From: Acidobacteriaceae bacterium
Lineage (GTDB): Bacteria > Acidobacteriota > Terriglobia > Terriglobales > Acidobacteriaceae
DNA length: 7,886 bases
Assembly (NCBI GenBank): GCA_003165455.1
Contig: PLUJ01000093.1
Location: 145-8,030 of the forward strand
Direction of reading: 5' to 3'
Position numbers and translations under genes: made by a program. Under the pieces are notes generated by a model, which saw only the letters and a list, made by a program, of their open reading frames with translations, was not told the origin of the DNA and ran no database searches. Positions 1 through 5,768 of this stretch are shown here, piece after piece; the first letter of the stretch is position 1, and each line of letters opens with the position of its first letter.

Positions 1-1
1 A

Positions 2-274
2 TACCGAAAAGAGATGGATATCGTAGGACGCTTCTTGAATGAGCGTTGTACCATCCGTCCCGATGCCTCTGTTGACGGTTCCTTCTTATACCGGGTCTAC
101 GCCTCATGGTGCCAATCCAACGGTTTCTACCCGATCAATAGCCGCAAATTCTACAAAGATTTCCGGAAACGTTTGTCCGGTACAGTCAATGAAAGTCCTT
201 CTAACCGGGGAGCAGTTTTCGTAGGTGTTGGGTTGTTGATGGAGGGACATTACCCATCACCAAACGACATTTGA
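2..274 (+). CDS. C-terminal fragment of a P4-like phage/plasmid primase-helicase (D5 family), 5' end outside window
   Basis: The reading frame is open to the left edge (it reads YRKE before the first internal Met at base 14), so this is the tail of a longer gene and not an 86-residue protein. The pattern of a Tyr/Glu-rich lead, VGRFLNERC, a 'D-A-S-V-x-x-S-x-L-Y-x-x-Y-x-x-WC' segment, 'NSRKFYKDFRKRL' and a closing 'RG-x-V-F-x-G-V-G-L' is the layout I know from the C-terminal winged-helix region of P4 alpha-type primases, which follows the SF3 helicase domain. In phage P4 this end of the protein binds the replication iterons. It would act as primase, helicase and origin binder for an integrated or plasmid-like element. 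The repeat array starts 40 bp after its stop codon, which fits that role. The primase and helicase domains are not in the window, so activity and intactness cannot be judged. Family call fairly firm; exact subfamily unknown. Confidence 0.72.
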   Translation, partial: YRKEMDIVGRFLNERCTIRPDASVDGSFLYRVYASWCQSNGFYPINSRKFYKDFRKRLSGTVNESPSNRGAVFVGVGLLMEGHYPSPNDI

Positions 275-314
275 ACTGCGACTGGATCGGAATTTCAGAG
301 GGTTGCGAGGCGTG

Positions 315-421
315 GGTGAATGAAGTGAATGAGTTTTGGGGTATTTTGTTTATATAGAAATCTTTTCTTCTAATACCTAAATACCTAGATTTTGATTCAC
401 TTCATTCACTTTCATTCACTA
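315..421. repeat. Nested inverted and tandem repeat array, candidate iteron-type origin or replication-control site
   Basis: On the + strand two tandem 9-bp units, GGTGAATGA and AGTGAATGA, occupy 315-332. The same motif recurs inverted at 394-421 as three consecutive units (GATTCACTT, CATTCACTTT, CATTCACTA). GTGAATGAAGTGAAT at 316-330 is the exact reverse complement of 395-409. In the same dyad register, GGTATT at 340-345 matches AATACC at 380-385, and AATACCTA is a perfect tandem duplicate at 372-387. The dyad centre is near 362.5 in strongly AT-rich DNA. From memory, the phage P4 alpha protein binds iterons close to GGTGAACAG in ori and crr; the units here resemble that. The repeats lie just after the primase gene. 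Role as origin/control site is inference; alternatives are a long imperfect RNA hairpin or an integration-related site. Confidence 0.55.
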
Positions 422-434
422 GCTTCTCACTGAA

Positions 435-453
435 ATTGCGTGGGGAACGCAAT
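435..453 (+). terminator. Weak hairpin, possible terminator after the primase gene
   Basis: ATTGCGT (435-441) and ACGCAAT (447-453) form a perfect 7-bp stem with a 5-base loop, followed by a short run CTTT. The T tract is poor, so termination is uncertain. It could equally be part of the structured repeat region to its left. Confidence 0.25.
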
Positions 454-671
454 CTTTCCCAAGTCTCAGTCTAGGACATAATGGCAGCAGAACTGTACAC
501 AGCCCGTACACAAACTGCTCACATTTGTAGCTTTTTAGATAGTTAGGGATTTTTTCAGTGTTACTTACAAAATTCGCCGTGTTTTTTCCAAAGCAGGTTC
601 TAGCCAATAAACATCAATAAATTGTGAGTTAGAATGAATTTTGCCATCATTGGTGGAGAAATTAAAAATGC

Positions 672-1646
672 TTGACATCGAGACCCTGTAACGTGCATCA
701 GAAAACTTTCGAAGGAACTCATCTCGGGGTCGCCGACGATATAACCGACCTGGTCGGTGGAACGCCCATGTTGCGGCTCAAACGGCTCATTGCTCGCGGA
801 GCGGCCGACATTTTCGCCAAACTTGAATATCTTAATCCGGGCGGAAGCGTCAAAGACCGTGCCGCCATCGGGATCATTCGGCGCGCCGAAGAGGAAGGCA
901 GGCTTGCGCCGGGAGGAACCATTGTCGAGGCCACGGCGGGGAATACGGGCATTGGACTGGCGCTGATCGGCGTGAATCGCGGGTATAAGGTCAAGCTTTT
1001 CGTGCCGGAAAATTTCTCGCAGGAAAAAGTGACCATCATGCGAGCTTTGGGAGCGGAAGTTGATCGCACCCCAGATGCGGAGGGAATGCAAGGTGCAATT
1101 CGGCGTGCGAAGGATTTTGTTGCCACGAATAAAAGCGCGTTTATGGCAGCACAGTTTGAGAATCTCGCGAATCCGGATTATCACTACGAAACCACTGCGG
1201 TGGAAATGTTTGAGCAGATGGATGGAAAGGTGGACGCAGTGGTTTTGGGATGCGGCACGTGCGGCACCTTTACCGGGGTAGCTCGCTACATGAAGGAACA
1301 TTTGCCAGGAGTTCTCGCGGTGGCCGTGGAAACGCAAGGATCGATTTTGGCCGGGGGGACCTCCGGTCCCCACAAAGTGGAGGGCATCGGAGTAAGTTTT
1401 ATCCCCAAGACGTTCGATGCGTCGTTATGCGACGAGGTGATCGCCGTCAACGATGAGGATGCTTTTGGTATGGTCAAGCAATTGGCGGCAAAGGAAGGAG
1501 TGCTTGCGGGGTCGAGCGGCGGCGCAGCGGTGTTTGCGGCTTTGGAAGTGGCCCGGCGCTTGGGTGTAGGTAAACGTGTCGCGACGATCATTCCGGATTC
1601 GGCGGAACGTTATTTATCCAAGAAAATTTTTGAGGGTGGAATTTAG
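672..1646 (+). CDS. PLP-dependent cysteine synthase / cystathionine beta-synthase family enzyme (MccA/CBS-like)
   Basis: Fold-type II PLP enzyme, 324 residues from the TTG at 672. It should catalyse beta-replacement on O-acetylserine or serine, giving cysteine with sulfide or cystathionine with homocysteine, in the cytoplasm. Visible motifs: 'LVGGTPMLRL' near residues 27-36; Schiff-base Lys61 in NPGGSVKDR; substrate loop EATAGNTGIG (86-95); PLP phosphate loop GCGTCGTFTG (193-202); 'GPHKVEGIGVSFIP' (232-245); GSSGG (280-284) and PDSAERYLS (308-316) near the pyridine ring. The EATAGNTGIGLAL and AGGTSGPHKVEGIG versions look more like MccA/CBS proteins than classic CysK. There are no C-terminal CBS (Bateman) domains. 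The start is unsure: family similarity begins only around residue 21, GTG at 693 is possible, and the best RBS (GGTGGAG, 652-658) is better spaced for an ATG at 668 that opens only a 7-codon frame. The next gene starts 15 bp downstream, so the two are probably co-transcribed. Reaction partner (sulfide or homocysteine) cannot be fixed by eye. Confidence 0.88.
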   Translation: MTSRPCNVHQKTFEGTHLGVADDITDLVGGTPMLRLKRLIARGAADIFAKLEYLNPGGSVKDRAAIGIIRRAEEEGRLAPGGTIVEATAGNTGIGLALIGVNRGYKVKLFVPENFSQEKVTIMRALGAEVDRTPDAEGMQGAIRRAKDFVATNKSAFMAAQFENLANPDYHYETTAVEMFEQMDGKVDAVVLGCGTCGTFTGVARYMKEHLPGVLAVAVETQGSILAGGTSGPHKVEGIGVSFIPKTFDASLCDEVIAVNDEDAFGMVKQLAAKEGVLAGSSGGAAVFAALEVARRLGVGKRVATIIPDSAERYLSKKIFEGGI

Positions 1647-1661
1647 GTATCAGTCGTTCTG

Positions 1662-2849
1662 ATGTCCAGCCATTCGAAAGTCGAATACCGAATGAAATCA
1701 AGAAAAAAGCCAGGTTTTGCCACTCGCGCCATTCACGATGGCCAGCAGCCCGATCCTCTTACCGGCGCAGTCGCCGTCCCCATCTATCCGACCTCAACTT
1801 ATGTGCAGCATGGAATCGGAGAGAATAAGGGCTACGAATATTCGCGCGTTACAAATCCAACGCGAGACCGGCTGGAAGAAAATCTCGCGTCGCTGGAAGG
1901 TGGAGTGGCCGCTCGAGTGTTCGCTAGTGGAATGGCCGCCATCAACGCCATCGCCAGCATGTTGAAAAGCGGGGATCATGTGGTTTGCGGCGATGACCTC
2001 TATGGAGGAACGCCGCGGCTCTTTAATCAGGTGCTGACAAACTTCGGGCTGGAGTTTTCCTACGTCGATACCTCGGATGCGAATAACGTGGAGGGGGCGA
2101 TCCGCAAGAATACGCGCATGGTCCACGTGGAGACGCCTACCAATCCCTTGATGCGAATAAGCGATCTTCCGGCGATCAGCCAGATCTGCAGACGAAAGAA
2201 CGTCGAGTTGGTCGTGGATAACACATTCATGTCTCCGTACTTTCAACAGCCGCTGGCGCTCGGTGCGGACATGGTGGTGCACTCTACCACAAAATTTCTG
2301 AACGGCCACAGTGATGGTATCGGCGGGGTGGTTGTATGCAGCCGTCAAGACCAAGCGGAAAAGCTAGCCTTCCTGCAGAAGTGTGCCGGAGCTATTCTCT
2401 CGCCTTTCGAGTGCTGGCTAATATTGCGCGGCGTGAAGACGTTGGCGGCACGCATGGAAGTGCACGACCGGAACGGGCGCATCGTGGCCGATTTTCTGTC
2501 GAAGCACAAGAAGGTAAAGAACATTTTCTATCCCGGCCTTGCCAATCATAAGCAACACGAACTCGCAAAGCGGCAGATGAGTGGATTCGGAGCGATGATC
2601 ACGTTTGAAACCGGATCGTTGAAGAACGCCAATCGGATGCTCAAGAAATTACGAGTGTGTTCTTTGGGAGAATCCCTGGGCGGGGTAGAGACGCTGATCT
2701 CGCATCCCGCGACGATGACGCACGCGGCGCTGGGCGTTAAAGGCCGCAAAGCGATAGGGATTACGGATGGCATGGTACGAATTTCGGTGGGCATTGAAAA
2801 CGTGGAGGATATCCTGGCCGACTTGGAGGCCGGACTGGGCGTGATCTGA
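1662..2849 (+). CDS. Cystathionine gamma-synthase / gamma-lyase family PLP enzyme (MetB/MccB type)
   Basis: Fold-type I Cys/Met metabolism PLP enzyme of 395 residues, the usual family length. Landmarks: 'GFATRAIHDGQ-x-PD-x-x-TGAV-x-x-PIYPTSTY' at the N-terminus; YSR (60-62) and Tyr114, the cofactor and active-site contacts from the neighbouring subunit; DNTF with Asp186 that pairs with the PLP nitrogen; HSTTKFLNGHSD (207-218) with Schiff-base Lys211; and SLGESLGGVETLISHPA (334-350), the substrate carboxylate-binding region. It would either split cystathionine to cysteine, 2-oxobutyrate and ammonia, or make cystathionine from an activated homoserine. Pairing 15 bp behind a CBS/MccA-like gene favours the gamma-lyase role in reverse transsulfuration; sequence alone does not settle it. 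Family similarity starts near residue 17, so the in-frame ATG at 1692 (MKSRKKPGF) is a real alternative start; neither site has a strong Shine-Dalgarno sequence. Confidence 0.92.
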   Translation: MSSHSKVEYRMKSRKKPGFATRAIHDGQQPDPLTGAVAVPIYPTSTYVQHGIGENKGYEYSRVTNPTRDRLEENLASLEGGVAARVFASGMAAINAIASMLKSGDHVVCGDDLYGGTPRLFNQVLTNFGLEFSYVDTSDANNVEGAIRKNTRMVHVETPTNPLMRISDLPAISQICRRKNVELVVDNTFMSPYFQQPLALGADMVVHSTTKFLNGHSDGIGGVVVCSRQDQAEKLAFLQKCAGAILSPFECWLILRGVKTLAARMEVHDRNGRIVADFLSKHKKVKNIFYPGLANHKQHELAKRQMSGFGAMITFETGSLKNANRMLKKLRVCSLGESLGGVETLISHPATMTHAALGVKGRKAIGITDGMVRISVGIENVEDILADLEAGLGVI

Positions 2850-2876
2850 AGCTGTTAGATCGGACTTGAGCCTGCA

Positions 2877-3230
2877 TCATTCTTCACGAGTCGGCGCCTC
2901 ACCAGCCAGCGGCGCGGCAACCGATTCTGCAATCCACGCAAGATACTTCGGCGATCCATCTTCAATCGCCAAACAAAGACATTCTGGCATTTCATAAGAA
3001 TGTAGCTTGGCGATCGTCTTTTGCACTTTTTCGAAAGACGCCAATGTGGTCTTGATTACCAAGAGCCATTCAGCGGCCTCTTCCACGTGGTCCTGCCAGC
3101 GGTACACCGACGTTATGTGTGGAACAATATTGACGCACGCAGCCAATCGTTCCTCTACGATAAAACGCGCAATCTTACGAGCTTCAGCTTCCGAACTGGC
3201 AGTAGTCAGGACAATTCGTTTGTCGGTCAT
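2877..3230 (-). CDS. cutA: CutA1 divalent-cation tolerance family protein
   Basis: 117 residues, standard size for CutA1, a small cytoplasmic ferredoxin-like protein that forms very stable trimers. It has been linked to copper and other divalent-metal tolerance in enteric bacteria, though its molecular role remains unsettled. Visible signatures: 'T-A-S-S-E-A-E-A-x-x-I-A' in the first helix, LAACVNI (29-35), SVYRW (41-45) followed by E54 and VIKT (58-61), HSYEMPE (77-83) and YLAW (96-99). The gene runs convergent to the transsulfuration pair with only 27 bp between stops, and divergent from the phosphohexomutase gene. The start at 3230 is set by family length. A 14-bp tandem duplication puts a second identical ATG 14 bp upstream, which reads MTDKL then a stop overlapping the true ATG. 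Confidence 0.95.
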   Translation of the reverse strand: MTDKRIVLTTASSEAEARKIARFIVEERLAACVNIVPHITSVYRWQDHVEEAAEWLLVIKTTLASFEKVQKTIAKLHSYEMPECLCLAIEDGSPKYLAWIAESVAAPLAGEAPTREE

Positions 3231-3248
3231 AATTTGTCGGTCATAATT
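3221..3248 (-). repeat. Perfect 14-bp tandem duplication spanning the cutA start codon
   Basis: TGTCGGTCATAATT occurs at 3221-3234 and again without a gap at 3235-3248. On the cutA strand this duplicates the start codon and first codons. Because 14 is not a multiple of three, the upstream ATG (3244-3242) opens a 5-codon frame, MTDKL, whose TGA (3229-3227) overlaps the real ATG as ATGA. An AAAGG sequence about 12 bases before the upstream ATG is better placed for it than for the true start. Confidence 0.9.
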
Positions 3249-3317
3249 AAGACGAGCCTTTGAAAATCTAGTAATTGGCGGTCAGACAACACATATTGAA
3301 ACCGTAGCACCGAAGCT

Positions 3318-3323
3318 AGGGAG
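3318..3323 (+). promoter_or_regulatory. Ribosome binding site of the phosphohexomutase gene
   Basis: AGGGAG lies 7 bases before the ATG at 3331 and supports that start. No convincing -35/-10 pair was found in the 100-bp divergent spacer shared with cutA. Confidence 0.6.
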
Positions 3324-3330
3324 CCTAAGC

Positions 3331-4743
3331 ATGCTGACGCAGATCAAGTTTGGCACATCGGGTTGGAGGGCGGTGATGGCAGAAGAGTTTACCTTCGCCA
3401 ACGTCCGCCGTGCGGTGGGTGGCATCGCCCGCTACGTAGCAGGACAGAAGAATCAGGGAGCACGAGTGATTGTCGGTCGCGATCCTCGATTTCTGGGCGA
3501 AACGTTTTGCGCCATGGCTGCCGATATTCTTCAGGCGCATGGCATCACCCCGTTGATTGTCGCGGATCCCGCGCCCACCCCGGCTTTTGCCTACGCTGTG
3601 TCGCAGACCAAAGCGGATGGCGTAATTAACTTCACCGCTTCTCATAATCCTCCGCAATACAACGGTATCAAGTTTTCGACACCCGATGGATGCCCCGCTC
3701 TGCCGGAAGTCACCCAGAAGATTGAATCGCACATTGAGGCAGCCGATCGTGAAGGTGATAAGTCATTGGGAAAGAAGGGAGGTCCGTCATCGACGGAAGC
3801 GCTCGATGTTAAAGAGCGTTATTTGAAGCGATTGGGGGAAATTGTAGATTTTGACGCAATCCGTAATGCGAACTTGAATGTTTGTTTTGATCCGATGTGG
3901 GGCGCCGCGCGGGGATATTCCGACGGACTTCTCAGGAAATCCGGAATTCAAGTTGCGGCGGTCCACGATTATCGAGATGTCTTATTCGGAGGCCACGCTC
4001 CGGAGCCAGACGATCATCTACTGAATGATCTGCGGGCTAAGATGCGAGAGACGGGCGCGCAAATTGGGATTGCGACCGATGGAGACGCCGATCGATTCGG
4101 GATCGTGGATGCCGATGGAACTTTTCTGCAACCGAACTATGTGATCGCGTTGCTGTTTGACTATTTGATTGAGAGCCGTGGCTGGAAGAATGGCGTGGCC
4201 AAATCCGTGGCCACAACGAATCTGATCACCGCGATCGCGAAGGCGCATGGCGTGGAGGTTTTTGAAACCCCCGTAGGCTTTAAATACATCGGCGAACTGA
4301 TCATGCAGGACAAGATCGCGATCGGAGGCGAAGAGAGTGCCGGGCTGTCGATCCGGCATCATGTTCCCGAAAAAGATGGAGTGCTGGCGGGATTGTTATG
4401 TTGCGAGATGGTTGCCAAACGAGGAAAGCCTCTGGGCGAGCAATTGAAGAAATTGAGTAACCAAGTTGGTTCCTATTATCCGCAGCGGGAAAACTTCCGC
4501 TTGACGCCGGAGGTGAAGGAGAAGTTCACTGAGAAGTTGAAGTCCGATCCGCGGGAGTTCGCTGGGCGCAAGATTGACGAAGTAGTTCGCACCGACGGAC
4601 TGAAGCTGGTTTTCGAAGACGGCTCCTGGGTCTGCTACCGGCTATCGGGAACCGAGCCGGTGGTTCGGGTGTATTCCGAGGCGCGGAGCGAGCCGGATTT
4701 GAAAAAGTTAGCAATGGCGGCCAAGCAATGGATTTTCGATTAA
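3331..4743 (+). CDS. Phosphoglucomutase / phosphomannomutase family protein (alpha-D-phosphohexomutase)
   Basis: 470 residues with all four domains of the alpha-D-phosphohexomutase family, which interconverts sugar 1- and 6-phosphates through a phosphoserine enzyme and Mg2+. It is cytoplasmic and feeds nucleotide-sugar, glycogen or cell-envelope synthesis. Seen: N-terminal FGTSGWRA (7-14); phosphoserine loop TASHNPP with catalytic Ser104; metal-binding loop DGDADR with Asp250, Asp252 and Asp254; sugar-binding loop GGEESAG (332-338); phosphate-binding loop RLSGTEPVVRVY (437-448). GGEES argues for PGM/PMM and against GlmM, which has a GGEQSGH-type loop; glucose versus mannose preference cannot be decided here. 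The 3' end overlaps the next gene by 16 bp, so the septum gene is probably translationally coupled. Nothing appears broken. Confidence 0.94.
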   Translation: MLTQIKFGTSGWRAVMAEEFTFANVRRAVGGIARYVAGQKNQGARVIVGRDPRFLGETFCAMAADILQAHGITPLIVADPAPTPAFAYAVSQTKADGVINFTASHNPPQYNGIKFSTPDGCPALPEVTQKIESHIEAADREGDKSLGKKGGPSSTEALDVKERYLKRLGEIVDFDAIRNANLNVCFDPMWGAARGYSDGLLRKSGIQVAAVHDYRDVLFGGHAPEPDDHLLNDLRAKMRETGAQIGIATDGDADRFGIVDADGTFLQPNYVIALLFDYLIESRGWKNGVAKSVATTNLITAIAKAHGVEVFETPVGFKYIGELIMQDKIAIGGEESAGLSIRHHVPEKDGVLAGLLCCEMVAKRGKPLGEQLKKLSNQVGSYYPQRENFRLTPEVKEKFTEKLKSDPREFAGRKIDEVVRTDGLKLVFEDGSWVCYRLSGTEPVVRVYSEARSEPDLKKLAMAAKQWIFD

Positions 4744-5198
4744 AAAATCTTCCTAAAGTGCGGCCTTTTCCCTCGAAGCAAGACAGGCTGCGTGTGGTTG
4801 CGAAGCATGTGCCACACGCCCAGGCGTTGGCAACGTCGTGGCTTTTGAGGGTCCGCCCAATTTTTGCCACTCTGTATTCGTTACGGCGGAAGCTAGCGAC
4901 CATCGCTGTAACTCTCGTAGCAGGCTTCCTCTTTGCGCACGTCATGTTTGGTGTGAATGGCATGGTTGTGTACAAGCAAAAGCGGGCCGAGTATGAATCT
5001 CTGCAGAAGAGAATTCTGCTAGAGCAGAAGGAAAACCAACTCTATACGCAGCAGATTCAAGGATTAAAAACGGACGAAAAGTCCATTGAGAAAGAAGCTC
5101 GCGAGCAACTGCATTATGCCCGGCCTGGCGAATATGTTTACGTACCGCCCGCGCCATTGAATGTTCCTCCTCCCCTCACGCATTCCGCCAAAAAGTGA
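4728..5198 (+). CDS. FtsB/DivIC-type septum formation initiator family protein
   Basis: 156 residues, bitopic inner-membrane protein. It has a basic cytoplasmic N-terminus of about 55 residues, one membrane segment at about 56-74 (LATIAVTLVAGFLFAHVMFG), then a charged Gln/Glu/Lys-rich coiled coil at about 79-117, followed by EREQLHYARPGE-like spacing (ARPGEYVYV at 131-139) that matches the short C-terminal motif of FtsB/DivIC, and a Pro-rich tail. The family links FtsL and FtsQ (DivIB) in the divisome and helps trigger septal wall synthesis. Sequence identity in this family is low, so the call rests on architecture. The N-terminal extension is longer than in E. coli FtsB, where the membrane segment is at the very start. 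In-frame GTG codons at 4758, 4794 and 4809 could be later starts, but ATG 4728, overlapping the upstream stop, fits translational coupling. Confidence 0.8.
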   Translation: MDFRLKNLPKVRPFPSKQDRLRVVAKHVPHAQALATSWLLRVRPIFATLYSLRRKLATIAVTLVAGFLFAHVMFGVNGMVVYKQKRAEYESLQKRILLEQKENQLYTQQIQGLKTDEKSIEKEAREQLHYARPGEYVYVPPAPLNVPPPLTHSAKK

Positions 5199-5240
5199 GC
5201 TTCGAGAGTTTGACCTCGGCCGCCTTGGGAACCTACTCGG

Positions 5241-5272
5241 TTGACACTTTCCGGCGTTCACTATGGTATAGT
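5241..5272 (+). promoter_or_regulatory. Candidate sigma-70-type promoter for the small exported protein
   Basis: A perfect -35 box TTGACA (5241-5246) is followed by TGGTATAGT, an extended -10 with TATAGT at 5267-5272. The spacer to TATAGT is 20 bp, longer than ideal; a poorer -10 reading (TGGTAT at 5264) gives 17 bp. Transcription would start roughly 110 bp before the ATG at 5391, leaving a sizeable leader. No riboswitch-like structure was recognised in it. Confidence 0.5.
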
Positions 5273-5372
5273 TCGGGCAATCGACGGGCGGCTGCGGTGT
5301 TTAGGTAGTCTCCGGGCGCGAGATTAAATTCCTGCCATACCCAGCGGCCTCGAAGCCGTGATCGAAATATCC

Positions 5373-5380
5373 AGAAGGAG
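5373..5380 (+). promoter_or_regulatory. Strong Shine-Dalgarno that fixes the start at 5391
   Basis: AGAAGGAG ends 10 bases before ATG 5391. It selects this ATG over the in-frame GTG at 5358, and the chosen start places a clean signal peptide at the N-terminus. Confidence 0.75.
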
Positions 5381-5390
5381 AGAATCGGCC

Positions 5391-5720
5391 ATGAAGAAGT
5401 TCCTCGTATTGTGTCTTGCGATTTGTTTTGTATTCGCCCTGAGCGCCTTAGCGTTCGATGACATGGGTAAGGCGACAACGGTGAACGGGTGGGTGAGCGA
5501 CGATAAATGCGGCGCGAAAGGCGCCAATGACAAGGCTGAGGCCTGCACCAAGAAATGCCTGGCCTCGGGTGCGAAGATGGTGATCGTGACCGACAAAGAT
5601 CAGAAGGTATTGCTGGTCGACAATCCAGATGCGCTGAAAGATCACATAGGACATCACATCGCGGCGACTGGGCACGTAATGGGGGATTCCATCCACGTAG
5701 ATAGCGCAAAGATGATGTAA
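5391..5720 (+). CDS. Small exported Cys/His-containing protein, probably DUF5818-like; function unknown
   Basis: 109 residues. A Sec signal peptide is evident: MKK, a hydrophobic core (FLVLCLAICFVFALSALA) and an A-x-A site (Ala19-Leu-Ala21) with likely cleavage before Phe22, giving a mature protein of about 88 residues. The mature part reads 'VNGWVSDDKCGAKG', a C-x3-C (Cys52, Cys56), a beta-rich 'MVIVTD...KVLLVDN' section and DHIGHHI followed by 'TGHVMGDSIHVDS'. I associate this pattern with small acidobacterial secreted proteins (DUF5818 as I remember it), for which no function is established to my knowledge. The Cys40/Cys52/Cys56 and His85/88/89/95 set could bind metal or form a disulfide; that is a guess. 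It is monocistronic, with its own candidate promoter, strong RBS and terminator. Confidence 0.82.
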   Translation: MKKFLVLCLAICFVFALSALAFDDMGKATTVNGWVSDDKCGAKGANDKAEACTKKCLASGAKMVIVTDKDQKVLLVDNPDALKDHIGHHIAATGHVMGDSIHVDSAKMM

Positions 5721-5740
5721 AGAAGATTTGGTTTTTTGAC

Positions 5741-5768
5741 AGGGCGGCCAAGGCCGCCCTTATCTTTT
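5741..5768 (+). terminator. Rho-independent terminator of the small exported protein gene
   Basis: AGGGCGGCC (5741-5749) and GGCCGCCCT (5752-5760) form a perfect GC-rich 9-bp stem, in practice 8 bp closing a 4-base loop, followed by TATCTTTT. It begins 20 bp after the stop at 5720. On the opposite strand the hairpin is followed by A-rich sequence, so it is a poor terminator for thiG. Confidence 0.85.

Larger units (their letters stand above)
275..671. other. 397-bp gene-free, AT-rich stretch between primase and cysteine synthase-like gene
   Basis: I see no convincing gene here. The left part (315-421) holds the ordered repeat array described separately. Further right are a short hairpin (435-453) and a direct repeat GTACACA at 495-501 and 506-512, spaced 11 bp, about one helical turn. 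The remainder, to about 650, is AT-rich with no tRNA, no CRISPR and no recognisable attachment core. A GGTGGAG ribosome-binding-like sequence at 652-658 precedes the downstream gene. The base composition differs visibly from the coding regions to the right, consistent with a mobile-element margin, but no end of the element can be pinned down. Confidence 0.6.

Noticed and set aside
315..421. CRISPR-like array
   Set aside because: Units are only 9-10 bp, contiguous and in inverted groups, with no spacers of regular length.
419..607. 62-codon minus-strand frame in the AT-rich spacer
   Set aside because: No RBS, no family resemblance and odd composition; it crosses the 435-453 hairpin. Treated as chance.
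672..677. TTGACA at the proposed start of the cysteine synthase-like gene as a -35 box
   Set aside because: No acceptable -10 follows at 16-18 bp (GCATCA region), and it overlaps the likely translation start.
600..1373. 257-codon open frame on the minus strand
   Set aside because: It lies opposite the clear cysteine synthase-like gene, is low in recognisable motifs and rich in Arg, His and Ser as expected of an antisense shadow.
1794..2354. 186-codon minus-strand frame
   Set aside because: Antisense of the cystathionine enzyme gene, whose motifs are unmistakable on the plus strand.
5233..5751. 172-codon minus-strand frame opposite the small exported protein
   Set aside because: Arg/Ser/Pro-rich shadow that also spans the promoter and terminator of the plus-strand gene.
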